In this document: piece after piece, positions 25,552-33,464 of the stretch
How the letters are laid out: each line of letters opens with the position of its first letter
How positions within the stretch are numbered: position 1 is the stretch's first letter
Source of the DNA: Sporosarcina sp. Marseille-Q4063
GTDB taxonomy: Bacteria; Bacillota; Bacilli; Bacillales_A; Planococcaceae
Direction: 5' to 3'
NCBI RefSeq assembly: GCF_018309085.1
Contig: NZ_CP070502.1
Span: forward strand, 310,001-374,000
DNA: 64,000 nucleotides
Notes under the pieces: model-generated
Seen by the model: only the letters and a program-made list of their open reading frames with translations
The model's database searches: none
Told to the model about the DNA's origin: nothing
Position numbers and translations under genes: made by a program

Positions 25552-26236
25552 CGATGCTCATACGCATATCGGGCAATATCATATTTTACAAGGCATTTCC
25601 TTTGAGGCACGTATTGGTGAAGTTAGCGTTTTACTTGGGCGTAACGGGGCAGGAAAAACAACTACACTCAAAACGATTATAGGATTAACACCCGCCTCGA
25701 AAGGATCAGTCACTTTTAATGAACAAAACATTACACGAAAAGCAACCTTCGAAATCGCAAATTTAGGAATTGGCTATGTTCCAGAGGATCAAGGCGTATT
25801 TGGAACATTGACTGTTGAGGAAAATATGAAAGTCGCAATGAGAAAAGAAAATGATGAGGCATTTAAACGGCAAGATTATGTTCTGGAGCTTTTTCCTGAT
25901 TTACAAACATTTTGGAAAAAGGATGCCGGGTACCTTTCAGGAGGCCAAAAGCAAATGCTTGCGATGGCAAGAGCCTTTGTCAATGACAGTAAGCTCATAC
26001 TCATCGATGAACCCTCGAAAGGACTCGCACCTATAGTTATTGAAACAGTCATGGAAGCCATAACTGAAATGAAAAAAAGCACGACGATTGTTCTTGTCGA
26101 GCAAAACTTTTTTATGGCGAGTCGAATTGGAGATACATACACACTCATTGACGACGGTGAAACAGTTCATGCCGGAAAAATGAAGGATCTCATTGATAAC
26201 GAGGAATTGAAACGCAAGTACTTAGGAATCGGCTAA
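25526..26236 (+). CDS. LivF-type ABC transporter ATP-binding protein
   Basis: A 236-residue ATPase: Walker A GRNGAGKTT near residue 37, signature LSGGQKQMLAMARA near 137, Walker B LILIDEPSKGLAP, and the LivF-typical GIGYVPEDQGVFGTLTVEEN. It is the second ATPase of the heteromeric importer. Two adjacent ATG codons (25526, 25529) could both serve; GGAGG lies upstream within the livG-like gene. Translation is coupled to the preceding gene. Confidence 0.92.
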   Translation: MMKTLLKVDDAHTHIGQYHILQGISFEARIGEVSVLLGRNGAGKTTTLKTIIGLTPASKGSVTFNEQNITRKATFEIANLGIGYVPEDQGVFGTLTVEENMKVAMRKENDEAFKRQDYVLELFPDLQTFWKKDAGYLSGGQKQMLAMARAFVNDSKLILIDEPSKGLAPIVIETVMEAITEMKKSTTIVLVEQNFFMASRIGDTYTLIDDGETVHAGKMKDLIDNEELKRKYLGIG

Positions 26237-26249
26237 GGGGGGCTGCGCG

Positions 26250-27110
26250 ATGGAACTAATCATTAACCTGACAATAAACGGTTTAGCAACGGGCATGCTC
26301 ATTTTTCTTCTAGCATCGGGACTAACGCTTATATTCGGACTGATGAGCGTATTGAACTTTGCCCACGGCGGCTTATTCGCCTGGGGTGCATTTTCGGGAA
26401 TTTGGTTTTACGGACTTTCAGGAAGTTTTATCATTGGTATTTTAGGCGCAATCCTCACTGGTGCTGTTCTAGGCTTCATTACAGAAAAGTTAATTATCCG
26501 CCCTGTGTATGGAAATCACGTTCAACAGATTTTAATCACACTAGGCTTCATGCTTGTTCTAAGTGAAATGTTAAAAGTTGTCTGGGGACCAAATCAGATT
26601 GCTGCGAAAGTGCCAACCTATTTGGCGGGAAGTTGGGAGTTTGGTGATGTACTGGTTATTAAATATCGTTTTTTTATTATCATCATCGGCTTTCTTATCT
26701 TTGGTATTTTCCAATACATTTTGAAACGAACAAAAATCGGACTCATTGTACGTGCGGGCGTATTGAATAAAGATATGGTTCAAGCACTTGGCATAAATAT
26801 TAACCGTGTTTTCCTTCTTGTTTTTATGACAGGATCCGCACTTGCGGCCCTAGGCGGTGTCCTATTTGCCCTCTATTCAGGCGTGATATACGCGGAAATG
26901 GGCATGGAGTTTGCCATTTTAGCTTTCATTGTCGTTGTAATAGGCGGCATGGGAAGCTTTCCAGGCTCATTATTTGCAGCAATTCTCGTCGGGTTGACGG
27001 GCAGTTATATGGCGTACTACGTACCTGTTCTATCACTTGCGGTCAATATGATTCTCATGGCAATCGTATTAATCTTCCGCCCGCAAGGTCTTTTCACAGC
27101 AAAGGAGTGA
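26250..27110 (+). CDS. LivH-type ABC transporter permease
   Basis: A 286-residue membrane protein with about eight helices. LTLIFGLMSVLNFAHGGLF near residue 27 and the cytoplasmic loop FVVVVIGGMGSFPGSLFAA near 230 are diagnostic for LivH permeases. It starts at an ATG 13 bp after the LivF-type gene, behind AAGGGGGG. It forms the transmembrane path together with the LivM-type protein. Confidence 0.92.
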   Translation: MELIINLTINGLATGMLIFLLASGLTLIFGLMSVLNFAHGGLFAWGAFSGIWFYGLSGSFIIGILGAILTGAVLGFITEKLIIRPVYGNHVQQILITLGFMLVLSEMLKVVWGPNQIAAKVPTYLAGSWEFGDVLVIKYRFFIIIIGFLIFGIFQYILKRTKIGLIVRAGVLNKDMVQALGININRVFLLVFMTGSALAALGGVLFALYSGVIYAEMGMEFAILAFIVVVIGGMGSFPGSLFAAILVGLTGSYMAYYVPVLSLAVNMILMAIVLIFRPQGLFTAKE

Positions 27111-27114
27111 AGAC

Positions 27115-28110
27115 ATGAAAAGAACTTTTCAGTGGAACAATGTATTACTCGGAATCATTGTAGTTGCTCTTGCAATATTTCCATTCATATCCGATTCAAG
27201 GACATGGACAATTCTATTAACACAAATCTTCATCTTTTCAATTCTTGGGATGAGTTATGATATTTTACTTGGCTATACAGGCATTGTTTCGTTCGGGCAT
27301 GCGATGTTTTTCGGAATGGGTGCGTATACGACAGCTGTCATGCTGAAAAATATTGAACCTACCATGGGCGTTTTCCTGTTATCAATCGGGGCCGGAATGG
27401 TAATTGCAGGCACTATCAGCTTTTTTATCGGCTTATTGACTCTGCGATTAAAAACACACTTTTTTGCAATGTTCACCTTAGCTGTTTCCGGTTTATTTTT
27501 GGTACTAGCGGAGAAATGGCGTACGGTGACGCACGGTAATGACGGCTTTACTTTTAAAGCGCCCGAATTTTTTAAGGATCGAATTATGTTTTACTGTGCG
27601 GCATTATTCTGTCTTGTCCTAGTTTATTTTTTCCTGAGGAGATTCGTCAACTCGCCGTTTGGAAGAATACTGGTTGCTGTGAGAGAAAACGAACAACGAA
27701 CATTATCTCTTGGATTCAATACGCTCCACTACAAGGTGATTGCATCCGTCGTTGCCGGGGTCGTCGCGAGTCTAGCGGGTTCACTGTATGCCGTATCCCT
27801 GCGCTTTGTAAATACAAGCGTGTTGTCGCTCGATATAACGCTTGACGCCCTTTTAATGACCATCATCGGCGGGGTGGGAACGCTTATTGGACCGATACTT
27901 GGTGCAGGAATTATTGAGTTAAGTCAACATTACTTATCGGGACTTGCCAAGGAATACCCGATTTTCGAACGTTGGATTATTTTTTTCGGAATTACCTTTA
28001 TATTAGCAGTTATCTTTTTCCCGAAAGGGGTCGTCGGAACGTTACGTGAAAAGTTATGGAAAAGAAGAACTAAAACAACAAAGGAAAACGCCAAAAAGGA
28101 GGGTTTGTAA
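27115..28110 (+). CDS. LivM-type ABC transporter permease
   Basis: A 331-residue membrane protein. GMSYDILLGYTGIVSFGHAMFFGMGAY and the ATPase-contact loop MTIIGGVGTLIGPILGAG mark it as LivM. The C-terminal tail is strongly basic (KRRTKTTKENAKKEG). Its stop overlaps the start of the KAS III-like gene by one base (TAATG), tying transport directly to the enzyme genes downstream. Confidence 0.92.
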   Translation: MKRTFQWNNVLLGIIVVALAIFPFISDSRTWTILLTQIFIFSILGMSYDILLGYTGIVSFGHAMFFGMGAYTTAVMLKNIEPTMGVFLLSIGAGMVIAGTISFFIGLLTLRLKTHFFAMFTLAVSGLFLVLAEKWRTVTHGNDGFTFKAPEFFKDRIMFYCAALFCLVLVYFFLRRFVNSPFGRILVAVRENEQRTLSLGFNTLHYKVIASVVAGVVASLAGSLYAVSLRFVNTSVLSLDITLDALLMTIIGGVGTLIGPILGAGIIELSQHYLSGLAKEYPIFERWIIFFGITFILAVIFFPKGVVGTLREKLWKRRTKTTKENAKKEGL

Positions 28111-29120
28111 TGGGAATCGGAATTGTCAGTACGGGTGTATATATACCTGAAACAAAGATGACCGCAGAGGAAATTGCAAACCAATCGGGAGTCCCTGTCG
28201 ATGTCGTTGTTGAAAAAATGGGCATTACACAAAAACCGATTCCCGGGGAAAACGATCATACCGTTGCGATGGCGATATGGGCTGCACAAACTGCACTGGG
28301 GAAAGGGAATGTAGATCCAAAGAAGATTGATTTGATCATCTATATTGGTGAAGAGCATAAAGAGTATCCATTATGGACGGCAGCCATAAAAATCCAGGAA
28401 GAAATCGGTGCCTACCACGCATGGGGCTTTGACATTGCCCAAAGATGCGGAACAACAATCACGGCGATGAAAGTAGCAAAAAGCATGATGCAATCCGACG
28501 AATCAATTAATACTGTCTTGTTGGCGGGCGGTTACAGAAATGGAGATTTCATCGACTATACGAACGAACGGACACGATTCATGTTTAATTTAGGTGCAGG
28601 TGGCGCTGCGATGATTTTGCAACGAGACCACATGGAAAATATCATTTTAGAATCGAAAATAATAACCGATGGCTCATTTTCCGAAGATGTCATCGTCCCT
28701 GTTGGAGGAACAAAACAACCACTCACTATAGAACATCTGCAAAATAGGTTGCAACGGCTTGATGTCCCCGATCCAATTGGGATGAAAGCGAGATTAGAAC
28801 AGAAATCAATGAACAATTTTTTAAGTGTCGTTCGGTCTTCGGTAGAAAAGAGTGGTTATAAAGAAGAGCAAATCGATTACCTTGCTATTTTGCATATGAA
28901 AAAATCCGCGCATGATTATGTATTAAATGAACTTGGGATTCCCATGGAAAAATCGATTTACTTGCATGAATATGGGCATATCGGACAAATAGATCAAATA
29001 CTCTCGCTTGAACTCGCTGAGAAAACTGGAAAGCTAATCGACGGCGATGTTGCGGTTCTCGTAAGTGCTGGAATCGGGTATGCGTGGGGAGCGATTACTG
29101 TTAAATGGGGGAAATCATAA
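28110..29120 (+). CDS. KAS III-like thiolase-fold enzyme with Cys-His-His residues
   Basis: A 336-residue FabH-like protein. The nucleophile is Cys113 in FDIAQRCGTTITAM; other expected residues are His262 in AILHMKKSAHD and His290 in LHEYGHIGQID. In FabH the last site is Asn (YGNTS), so the substitution suggests a different reaction. MGIGIVSTGVYIPETKMT at the N-terminus and FNLGAGGAAMIL (near 159-170) support the fold. In this cluster it may condense or cleave an acyl-CoA rather than start fatty acid synthesis; this is inference. AGGAGGG lies before the ATG. Confidence 0.85.
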   Translation: MGIGIVSTGVYIPETKMTAEEIANQSGVPVDVVVEKMGITQKPIPGENDHTVAMAIWAAQTALGKGNVDPKKIDLIIYIGEEHKEYPLWTAAIKIQEEIGAYHAWGFDIAQRCGTTITAMKVAKSMMQSDESINTVLLAGGYRNGDFIDYTNERTRFMFNLGAGGAAMILQRDHMENIILESKIITDGSFSEDVIVPVGGTKQPLTIEHLQNRLQRLDVPDPIGMKARLEQKSMNNFLSVVRSSVEKSGYKEEQIDYLAILHMKKSAHDYVLNELGIPMEKSIYLHEYGHIGQIDQILSLELAEKTGKLIDGDVAVLVSAGIGYAWGAITVKWGKS

Positions 29121-29135
29121 GGAGGATGAGTTGAT

Positions 29136-30020
29136 ATGACATTGCCAAAAGTAATACTAAACAACAATGAAGCGATTGCTTATCGAAAAAGACCAGGTGG
29201 GAAACAAGCGATTATTCTAGTTCATGGAAATATGACATCATCAAAACATTGGGATGTGCTCATGGATGCACTCGATTCTAAGTATACGGTGTACGCACTT
29301 GACCTTCGCGGGTTTGGAGAATCGTCATATAACGAACGCATCACGCAAATTAAGGACTTTTCGGATGATCTGAAAGGTTTTGTGGATGTACTTGGGTTAC
29401 GTGATTTCTACTTAATTGGTTGGTCGACGGGCGGTGCGGTGTGCATGCAATTCGAAGTGGATTATCCTGGGTATTGTCAAAAACTTATCCTTCTCGCTTC
29501 CGCTTCGACACGGGGCTATCCATTTTTCGGAACAAAAGCAGACGGTACGCCAGACTTGGAAGCGCGTCTTCGCACAATCGAGGATGTCGAACAAGATACG
29601 GGAAAAACATTGGCGATACAAGGATTATACGATACTAGAAACCGTGAAGGCTTAAAGGCTGTGTGGAATGCATTAATATACACACATAATAAACCTGGCG
29701 ATGAAAAATATGAAGAATATATTGATGATATGCTCACTCAAAGGAACTTGGCAGATGTATACCATTCACTCAACACGTTTAATATTAGCGGTAAAAATAA
29801 CGGCTTATCCGAAGGAACCAATCAAGCAAAAAATCTCAGGGTCCCAATACTGATTTTAAGAGGTGACAGAGATTACGTTGTTACTGAGCAGATGACAAAG
29901 GAAATCGAAGAAGATCTTGGAAACAATGCAACGTATATCCCGTTAGTAAACACTGGACATTCACCTTTGGTCGACGATTTACCAAAACTAAAAGAGCTCA
30001 TTGAAAACTTTCTTGAATAG
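29136..30020 (+). CDS. Alpha/beta hydrolase
   Basis: A 294-residue alpha/beta-hydrolase: oxyanion motif ILVHGNMTSSKHWD (near 28-41), nucleophile elbow LIGWSTGGAVC with Ser near 100, acid in LILRGDRDYVV near 248, and His in NTGHSPLVDD near 277. A helical insert between about 130 and 210 forms a lid. The ATG follows AAGGAGGATGA. Possible roles are hydrolysis of an ester, lactone, C-C bond or thioester in the pathway fed by the adjacent importer. The substrate cannot be told from sequence. Confidence 0.9.
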   Translation: MTLPKVILNNNEAIAYRKRPGGKQAIILVHGNMTSSKHWDVLMDALDSKYTVYALDLRGFGESSYNERITQIKDFSDDLKGFVDVLGLRDFYLIGWSTGGAVCMQFEVDYPGYCQKLILLASASTRGYPFFGTKADGTPDLEARLRTIEDVEQDTGKTLAIQGLYDTRNREGLKAVWNALIYTHNKPGDEKYEEYIDDMLTQRNLADVYHSLNTFNISGKNNGLSEGTNQAKNLRVPILILRGDRDYVVTEQMTKEIEEDLGNNATYIPLVNTGHSPLVDDLPKLKELIENFLE

Positions 30021-30031
30021 GAGGATGTATT

Positions 30032-30772
30032 TTGAGGTTGGAAAACAAAGTCGCCATAATTACGGGCGGCGCAAACGGAATTGGTCTTGCTGCATGTGAA
30101 CGATTTGCAGAAGAAGGTGCTAGCGTTATTATGGCAGATTTTGATGAAGCCGCTGGAAAAGAGCAGGAAGCGTTATTGAAATCGAAAGAATTGGATGTAA
30201 CTTTTCTTCAAGTGGATGTTGTAGATCGACAGAGCGTTTCGAATTTAGTCGAAGAAACGGTAAAGAAGTTCGGAAAAATTGATGTATTAATAAATAACGC
30301 TGGGATTACCCAGGATGCAACACTGCTCAAAATGAAACCCGAACAGTTCCAAGACGTACTCAATGTAAATTTGACAGGCGTTTTCAACTGCACACAAACG
30401 GTTGTTCCATACATGCTCGAAAACGGAACCGGGAAAATTATTAATACATCATCGGTAAGTGGCGTCTACGGCAACTTTGGTCAAACGAATTATGCCGCTA
30501 CAAAAGCTGCAGTTGTCGGAATGACGAAAACATGGGCAAAAGAATTTGGACGAAAAGGCATCAATGTAAATGCTGTGGCACCTGGTTTTACCGCAACAGC
30601 AATGGTCGAGAAAATGCCACGAAAAGTAATAGATCAAATGAAAGCCGCCGTTTCATTACAACGACTTGGAAAACCTCGCGATATCGCTAATGCTTATTTA
30701 TTTCTTGCAAGCGAAGAGTCTGATTACGTACACGGGCATGTCTTACATGTCGACGGTGGAATAATGATGTAA
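30032..30772 (+). CDS. Short-chain dehydrogenase/reductase (FabG-like)
   Basis: A 246-residue classical SDR: TGGANGIG cofactor motif (10-17), LINNAGIT near 88, catalytic Ser in INTSSVSGVYG, and YAATK (Tyr/Lys) near 151-155, with VAPGFTATAM following. Asp at the end of beta-2 (MADFDEA) argues for NAD(H) over NADP(H), favouring an oxidative role on a 3-hydroxyacyl-CoA or similar alcohol. The TTG at 30032 is the start, after AGGAGGATG. Confidence 0.9.
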   Translation: MRLENKVAIITGGANGIGLAACERFAEEGASVIMADFDEAAGKEQEALLKSKELDVTFLQVDVVDRQSVSNLVEETVKKFGKIDVLINNAGITQDATLLKMKPEQFQDVLNVNLTGVFNCTQTVVPYMLENGTGKIINTSSVSGVYGNFGQTNYAATKAAVVGMTKTWAKEFGRKGINVNAVAPGFTATAMVEKMPRKVIDQMKAAVSLQRLGKPRDIANAYLFLASEESDYVHGHVLHVDGGIMM

Positions 30773-30792
30773 CTGAAGAGGAGTGTTGCTAA

Positions 30793-32280
30793 ATGTTCAA
30801 TGAACCTGCTTGGATACTAAAAAGAGTTACACTTTCTCCGAATAGGACTGCACTTGTCGATGTTCATACAAACGTTTCGTGGACATATACCATGTTGAAA
30901 AATCGTATTCTTCGTTGGACATCTACATTTACTGATAATGGGTATAAAAAAGGTGAACGTATCGCCGTACTTGCACCAAATCAACCCGAATTGTTTGCGA
31001 TTTTATTTGCTTGTAAATTTAAAGGGCTTATTTATGTACCGCTGAATTGGCGCCTTAGTAAATTTGAAATTGTTTCTCTCTTAAATGATTGCTCGCCTGC
31101 TGTTCTGTTGTTTGACGACATCTACCAATCATTGATTCAGGAAATAGATTTCAAGCAGATGAAATCTATCCATTCGATTGACAATATGAATGAAATTAGT
31201 GAAACAGTGGATATCGGGCAGCAGGAACCTTCAAACCCATGGATGATGATTTACACGGGGGGGACAACGGGTAAACCAAAAGGGGTCGTCCTATCTACAT
31301 ATGCCGTCAATTCCAATGCAATGAATACGATTATTAGCTGGGGCTTAACTGAAGAAGATACAACGATTAATTATATGCCTCTTTTTCATACAGGAGGCAT
31401 TAACGCGTTAAGCATTCCGATTCTTATGGCAGGGGGGCAAGTCGTAATTGGAAATCGGTTTGACGCGGAAGAAGCGATGAGAGCGACCGATCATTATGCG
31501 GCAACGATTTCACTTTTTGTGCCGACGATGTACCAATCGATGATCAATATGCCGTATTTTAATCAAACATCTTTTTCATCGATGAAAGTGTTCCTCTCCG
31601 GCGGCGCGCCATGTCCAGAAACGATATACACCAAATTTTACGCAAAGGGACACAAGTTTAAAGAAGGCTACGGATTGACTGAAGCTGGACCAAACAACTT
31701 TTTTATTCGGCCGGAAGTGGCTCGTCGGAAAATAGGTTCGGTCGGAAAACCGATGTTCTTTAATTCAGTTAAAGTAGTAAATCCAAGCGGCAGTCAATGC
31801 GATGTCAATGAAGTAGGTGAACTGTATATAAAAGGGCCGCATGTCTTCAGTTCTTACTGGAATAAACCGCAAGATACAGTGAGTGCTTTCCACGACGGAT
31901 GGCTGCGAACAGGGGATTTGGCTAGGTACGATGAAGATGGGGACCATTATATCGTAGGAAGGAAAAAAGACATTATTATTAGTGGCGGTGAAAATATTTA
32001 TCCGCAGGAGATTGAACAGTGCTTAACAAATTTCGGAGAGATCAAGGAAGCCGCTGTTGTTGCAAAAAAGGATGAAAAATGGGGCGAATCCATTATCGCA
32101 TTTGTTACGGAAGCGGAAGGGTATGCATTCAATCACGACAAAGTGATTGCCCATTGCAAGAAGTTTCTCGGAAGCTTTAAAATCCCGAAAGAAATCATTG
32201 TCTTGCCTGAAATGCCTAAAACGCATATTGGAAAAATTGATAAAAATGCACTTCTGCATTATATTATGAAAAAAGCGTGA
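30793..32280 (+). CDS. AMP-forming acyl-CoA synthetase
   Basis: A 495-residue ANL-superfamily ligase: P-loop YTGGTTGKPKGV near residue 157, GYGLTEAGP near 295, LRTGDLARYDEDG near 377, hinge GRKKDIIISGGENIYPQEIE near 393, and the catalytic Lys in THIGKIDK near 482. It activates a carboxylic acid to its CoA thioester. It is last in the importer-enzyme operon and gives the rationale for the cluster: import, activation, oxidation and thiolase-type chemistry. The chain length or aromatic preference is not evident. A terminator follows. Confidence 0.92.
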   Translation: MFNEPAWILKRVTLSPNRTALVDVHTNVSWTYTMLKNRILRWTSTFTDNGYKKGERIAVLAPNQPELFAILFACKFKGLIYVPLNWRLSKFEIVSLLNDCSPAVLLFDDIYQSLIQEIDFKQMKSIHSIDNMNEISETVDIGQQEPSNPWMMIYTGGTTGKPKGVVLSTYAVNSNAMNTIISWGLTEEDTTINYMPLFHTGGINALSIPILMAGGQVVIGNRFDAEEAMRATDHYAATISLFVPTMYQSMINMPYFNQTSFSSMKVFLSGGAPCPETIYTKFYAKGHKFKEGYGLTEAGPNNFFIRPEVARRKIGSVGKPMFFNSVKVVNPSGSQCDVNEVGELYIKGPHVFSSYWNKPQDTVSAFHDGWLRTGDLARYDEDGDHYIVGRKKDIIISGGENIYPQEIEQCLTNFGEIKEAAVVAKKDEKWGESIIAFVTEAEGYAFNHDKVIAHCKKFLGSFKIPKEIIVLPEMPKTHIGKIDKNALLHYIMKKA

Positions 32281-32303
32281 ATCGATTGACGATCACGCTT
32301 TTT
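32270..32303. terminator. Bidirectional terminator
   Basis: AAAAGCGTGA and TCACGCTTTTT pair around a 12-base loop between the convergent ligase and yneR genes. Confidence 0.9.
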
Positions 32304-32595
32304 CATATGTGTAAACGAGTTCATTTACTTTCGAATCCAAATCTACATGCAAGTCGTGTTCAATGAAGTACCACTTGTCCCGGTATTCAATATAGTAGCG
32401 GATACCGTCAATTTCTTTTTCAACAGCAACTTCATCAGGTTCTTCTTTTGTAACACCTAATGAGAAACCTTCATGAAGTGGGCTCGCACCACCATATCTT
32501 GCGAAAAAGCGAATTGAATCACCAGAGACTGCTTCCATTTCTTCTTTGAACCAGTTGACGGCTTCATCAGATACAACTATTTTCAAATCAGGCAC
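32293..32595 (-). CDS. yneR: HesB-like protein YneR
   Basis: A 100-residue HesB/IscA-fold protein: LKIVVSDEAVNWFKEEM, RFFARYGG, GFSLGVTKEEP. It contains no Cys at all, so it cannot bind an Fe-S cluster as IscA does; the YneR/HesB group in Bacillus likewise lacks the cluster ligands. The function is unknown. Position between an inserted block and plsY matches the B. subtilis order yneR-plsY(yneS)-parE. Confidence 0.88.
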   Translation of the reverse strand: MPDLKIVVSDEAVNWFKEEMEAVSGDSIRFFARYGGASPLHEGFSLGVTKEEPDEVAVEKEIDGIRYYIEYRDKWYFIEHDLHVDLDSKVNELVYTYEKA

Positions 32596-32623
32596 CTACT
32601 TTCGAGTAACTAACTCCATTGTA

Positions 32624-33226
32624 TTATATCCACTTTACTTTTGGCTCGGTCCCTGCTTTGATTCTAGAGATATTTGTACGATGTCGGTAGAAAATAAAGA
32701 TTCCGAAGAAGAAAATCAAAATCATTAAATACAAATCACCAGTCCAGAAGTAGTAAATAACCGTATAGATTAATGCAATCACAACTACTATCATTGAAGT
32801 TAAGGACACCATTTTAGTTAGTTTCAAAACGACGAAGAAGGCGGCTAGCGCAATAAAGAAGAATGGCCAGTTGTATGCCAGTATTACACCACCTGAAGTA
32901 GCTACTGCCTTCCCGCCTTTGAAGTTAGCGAAAAGCGGATACATATGCCCGATGACAGCTATGACCCCCAGAATGAGTGGGTGGACAGTTGTTTCTATGA
33001 AAAATGGAAGTAAGGGAAGAAGTGTTGCTGCTGTTCCTTTTAGAATATCTAGAATCGTAACAGCAAGACCCGCTTTTTTTCCCAAAACGCGGAATGTATT
33101 CGTTCCGCCTAGATTTCCACTCCCATGTTCACGAATGTCGATTTTGTAAAATAATTTCCCTACCCACAAAGCGGAAGGGATTGAGCCGATAATATAGGCG
33201 AACAATAAAATTAAAATAAGTTCCAT
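32624..33226 (-). CDS. plsY: Glycerol-3-phosphate acyltransferase PlsY
   Basis: A 200-residue membrane enzyme that transfers the acyl group of acyl-phosphate to glycerol-3-phosphate, the first step of phospholipid synthesis. Motifs: GSIPSALWVGK (near 10-20), HGSGNLGGTNTFRVLGKKAG (near 30-50), HMYPLFANFKGGKAVAT (near 100-115). The start at 33226 follows GAGGGG; an in-frame upstream frame to 33289 lacks support. It is divergent from parE, as in B. subtilis, but without the yneT gene that lies there. Confidence 0.95.
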   Translation of the reverse strand: MELILILLFAYIIGSIPSALWVGKLFYKIDIREHGSGNLGGTNTFRVLGKKAGLAVTILDILKGTAATLLPLLPFFIETTVHPLILGVIAVIGHMYPLFANFKGGKAVATSGGVILAYNWPFFFIALAAFFVVLKLTKMVSLTSMIVVVIALIYTVIYYFWTGDLYLMILIFFFGIFIFYRHRTNISRIKAGTEPKVKWI

Positions 33227-33397
33227 GATATACCCCTCTACCATTTGGTGTTGTTCCATATGGTCTAAGTTTACCAGAACTACCCGCATGCTACAACGGT
33301 CTAATAATCTAAGATTAAGGTAATTATTTTTTCACTTCATTGCATTTAAAAGCTTTTTTCTATACAATTAATTGAGCGAGCTTCAATAAACGTTGGT

Positions 33398-33426
33398 TTG
33401 ACAACCTTTTTAGGAAGCGGTACGAT
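33398..33426 (+). promoter_or_regulatory. SigA promoter of parE-parC
   Basis: TTGACA (33398-33403), a 17-base spacer and TACGAT (33421-33426), about 38 bases before the TTG start of parE. Confidence 0.7.
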
Positions 33427-33464
33427 TATATATATAAGAACAGTCGTTTGATGGAGGCGGGAAT

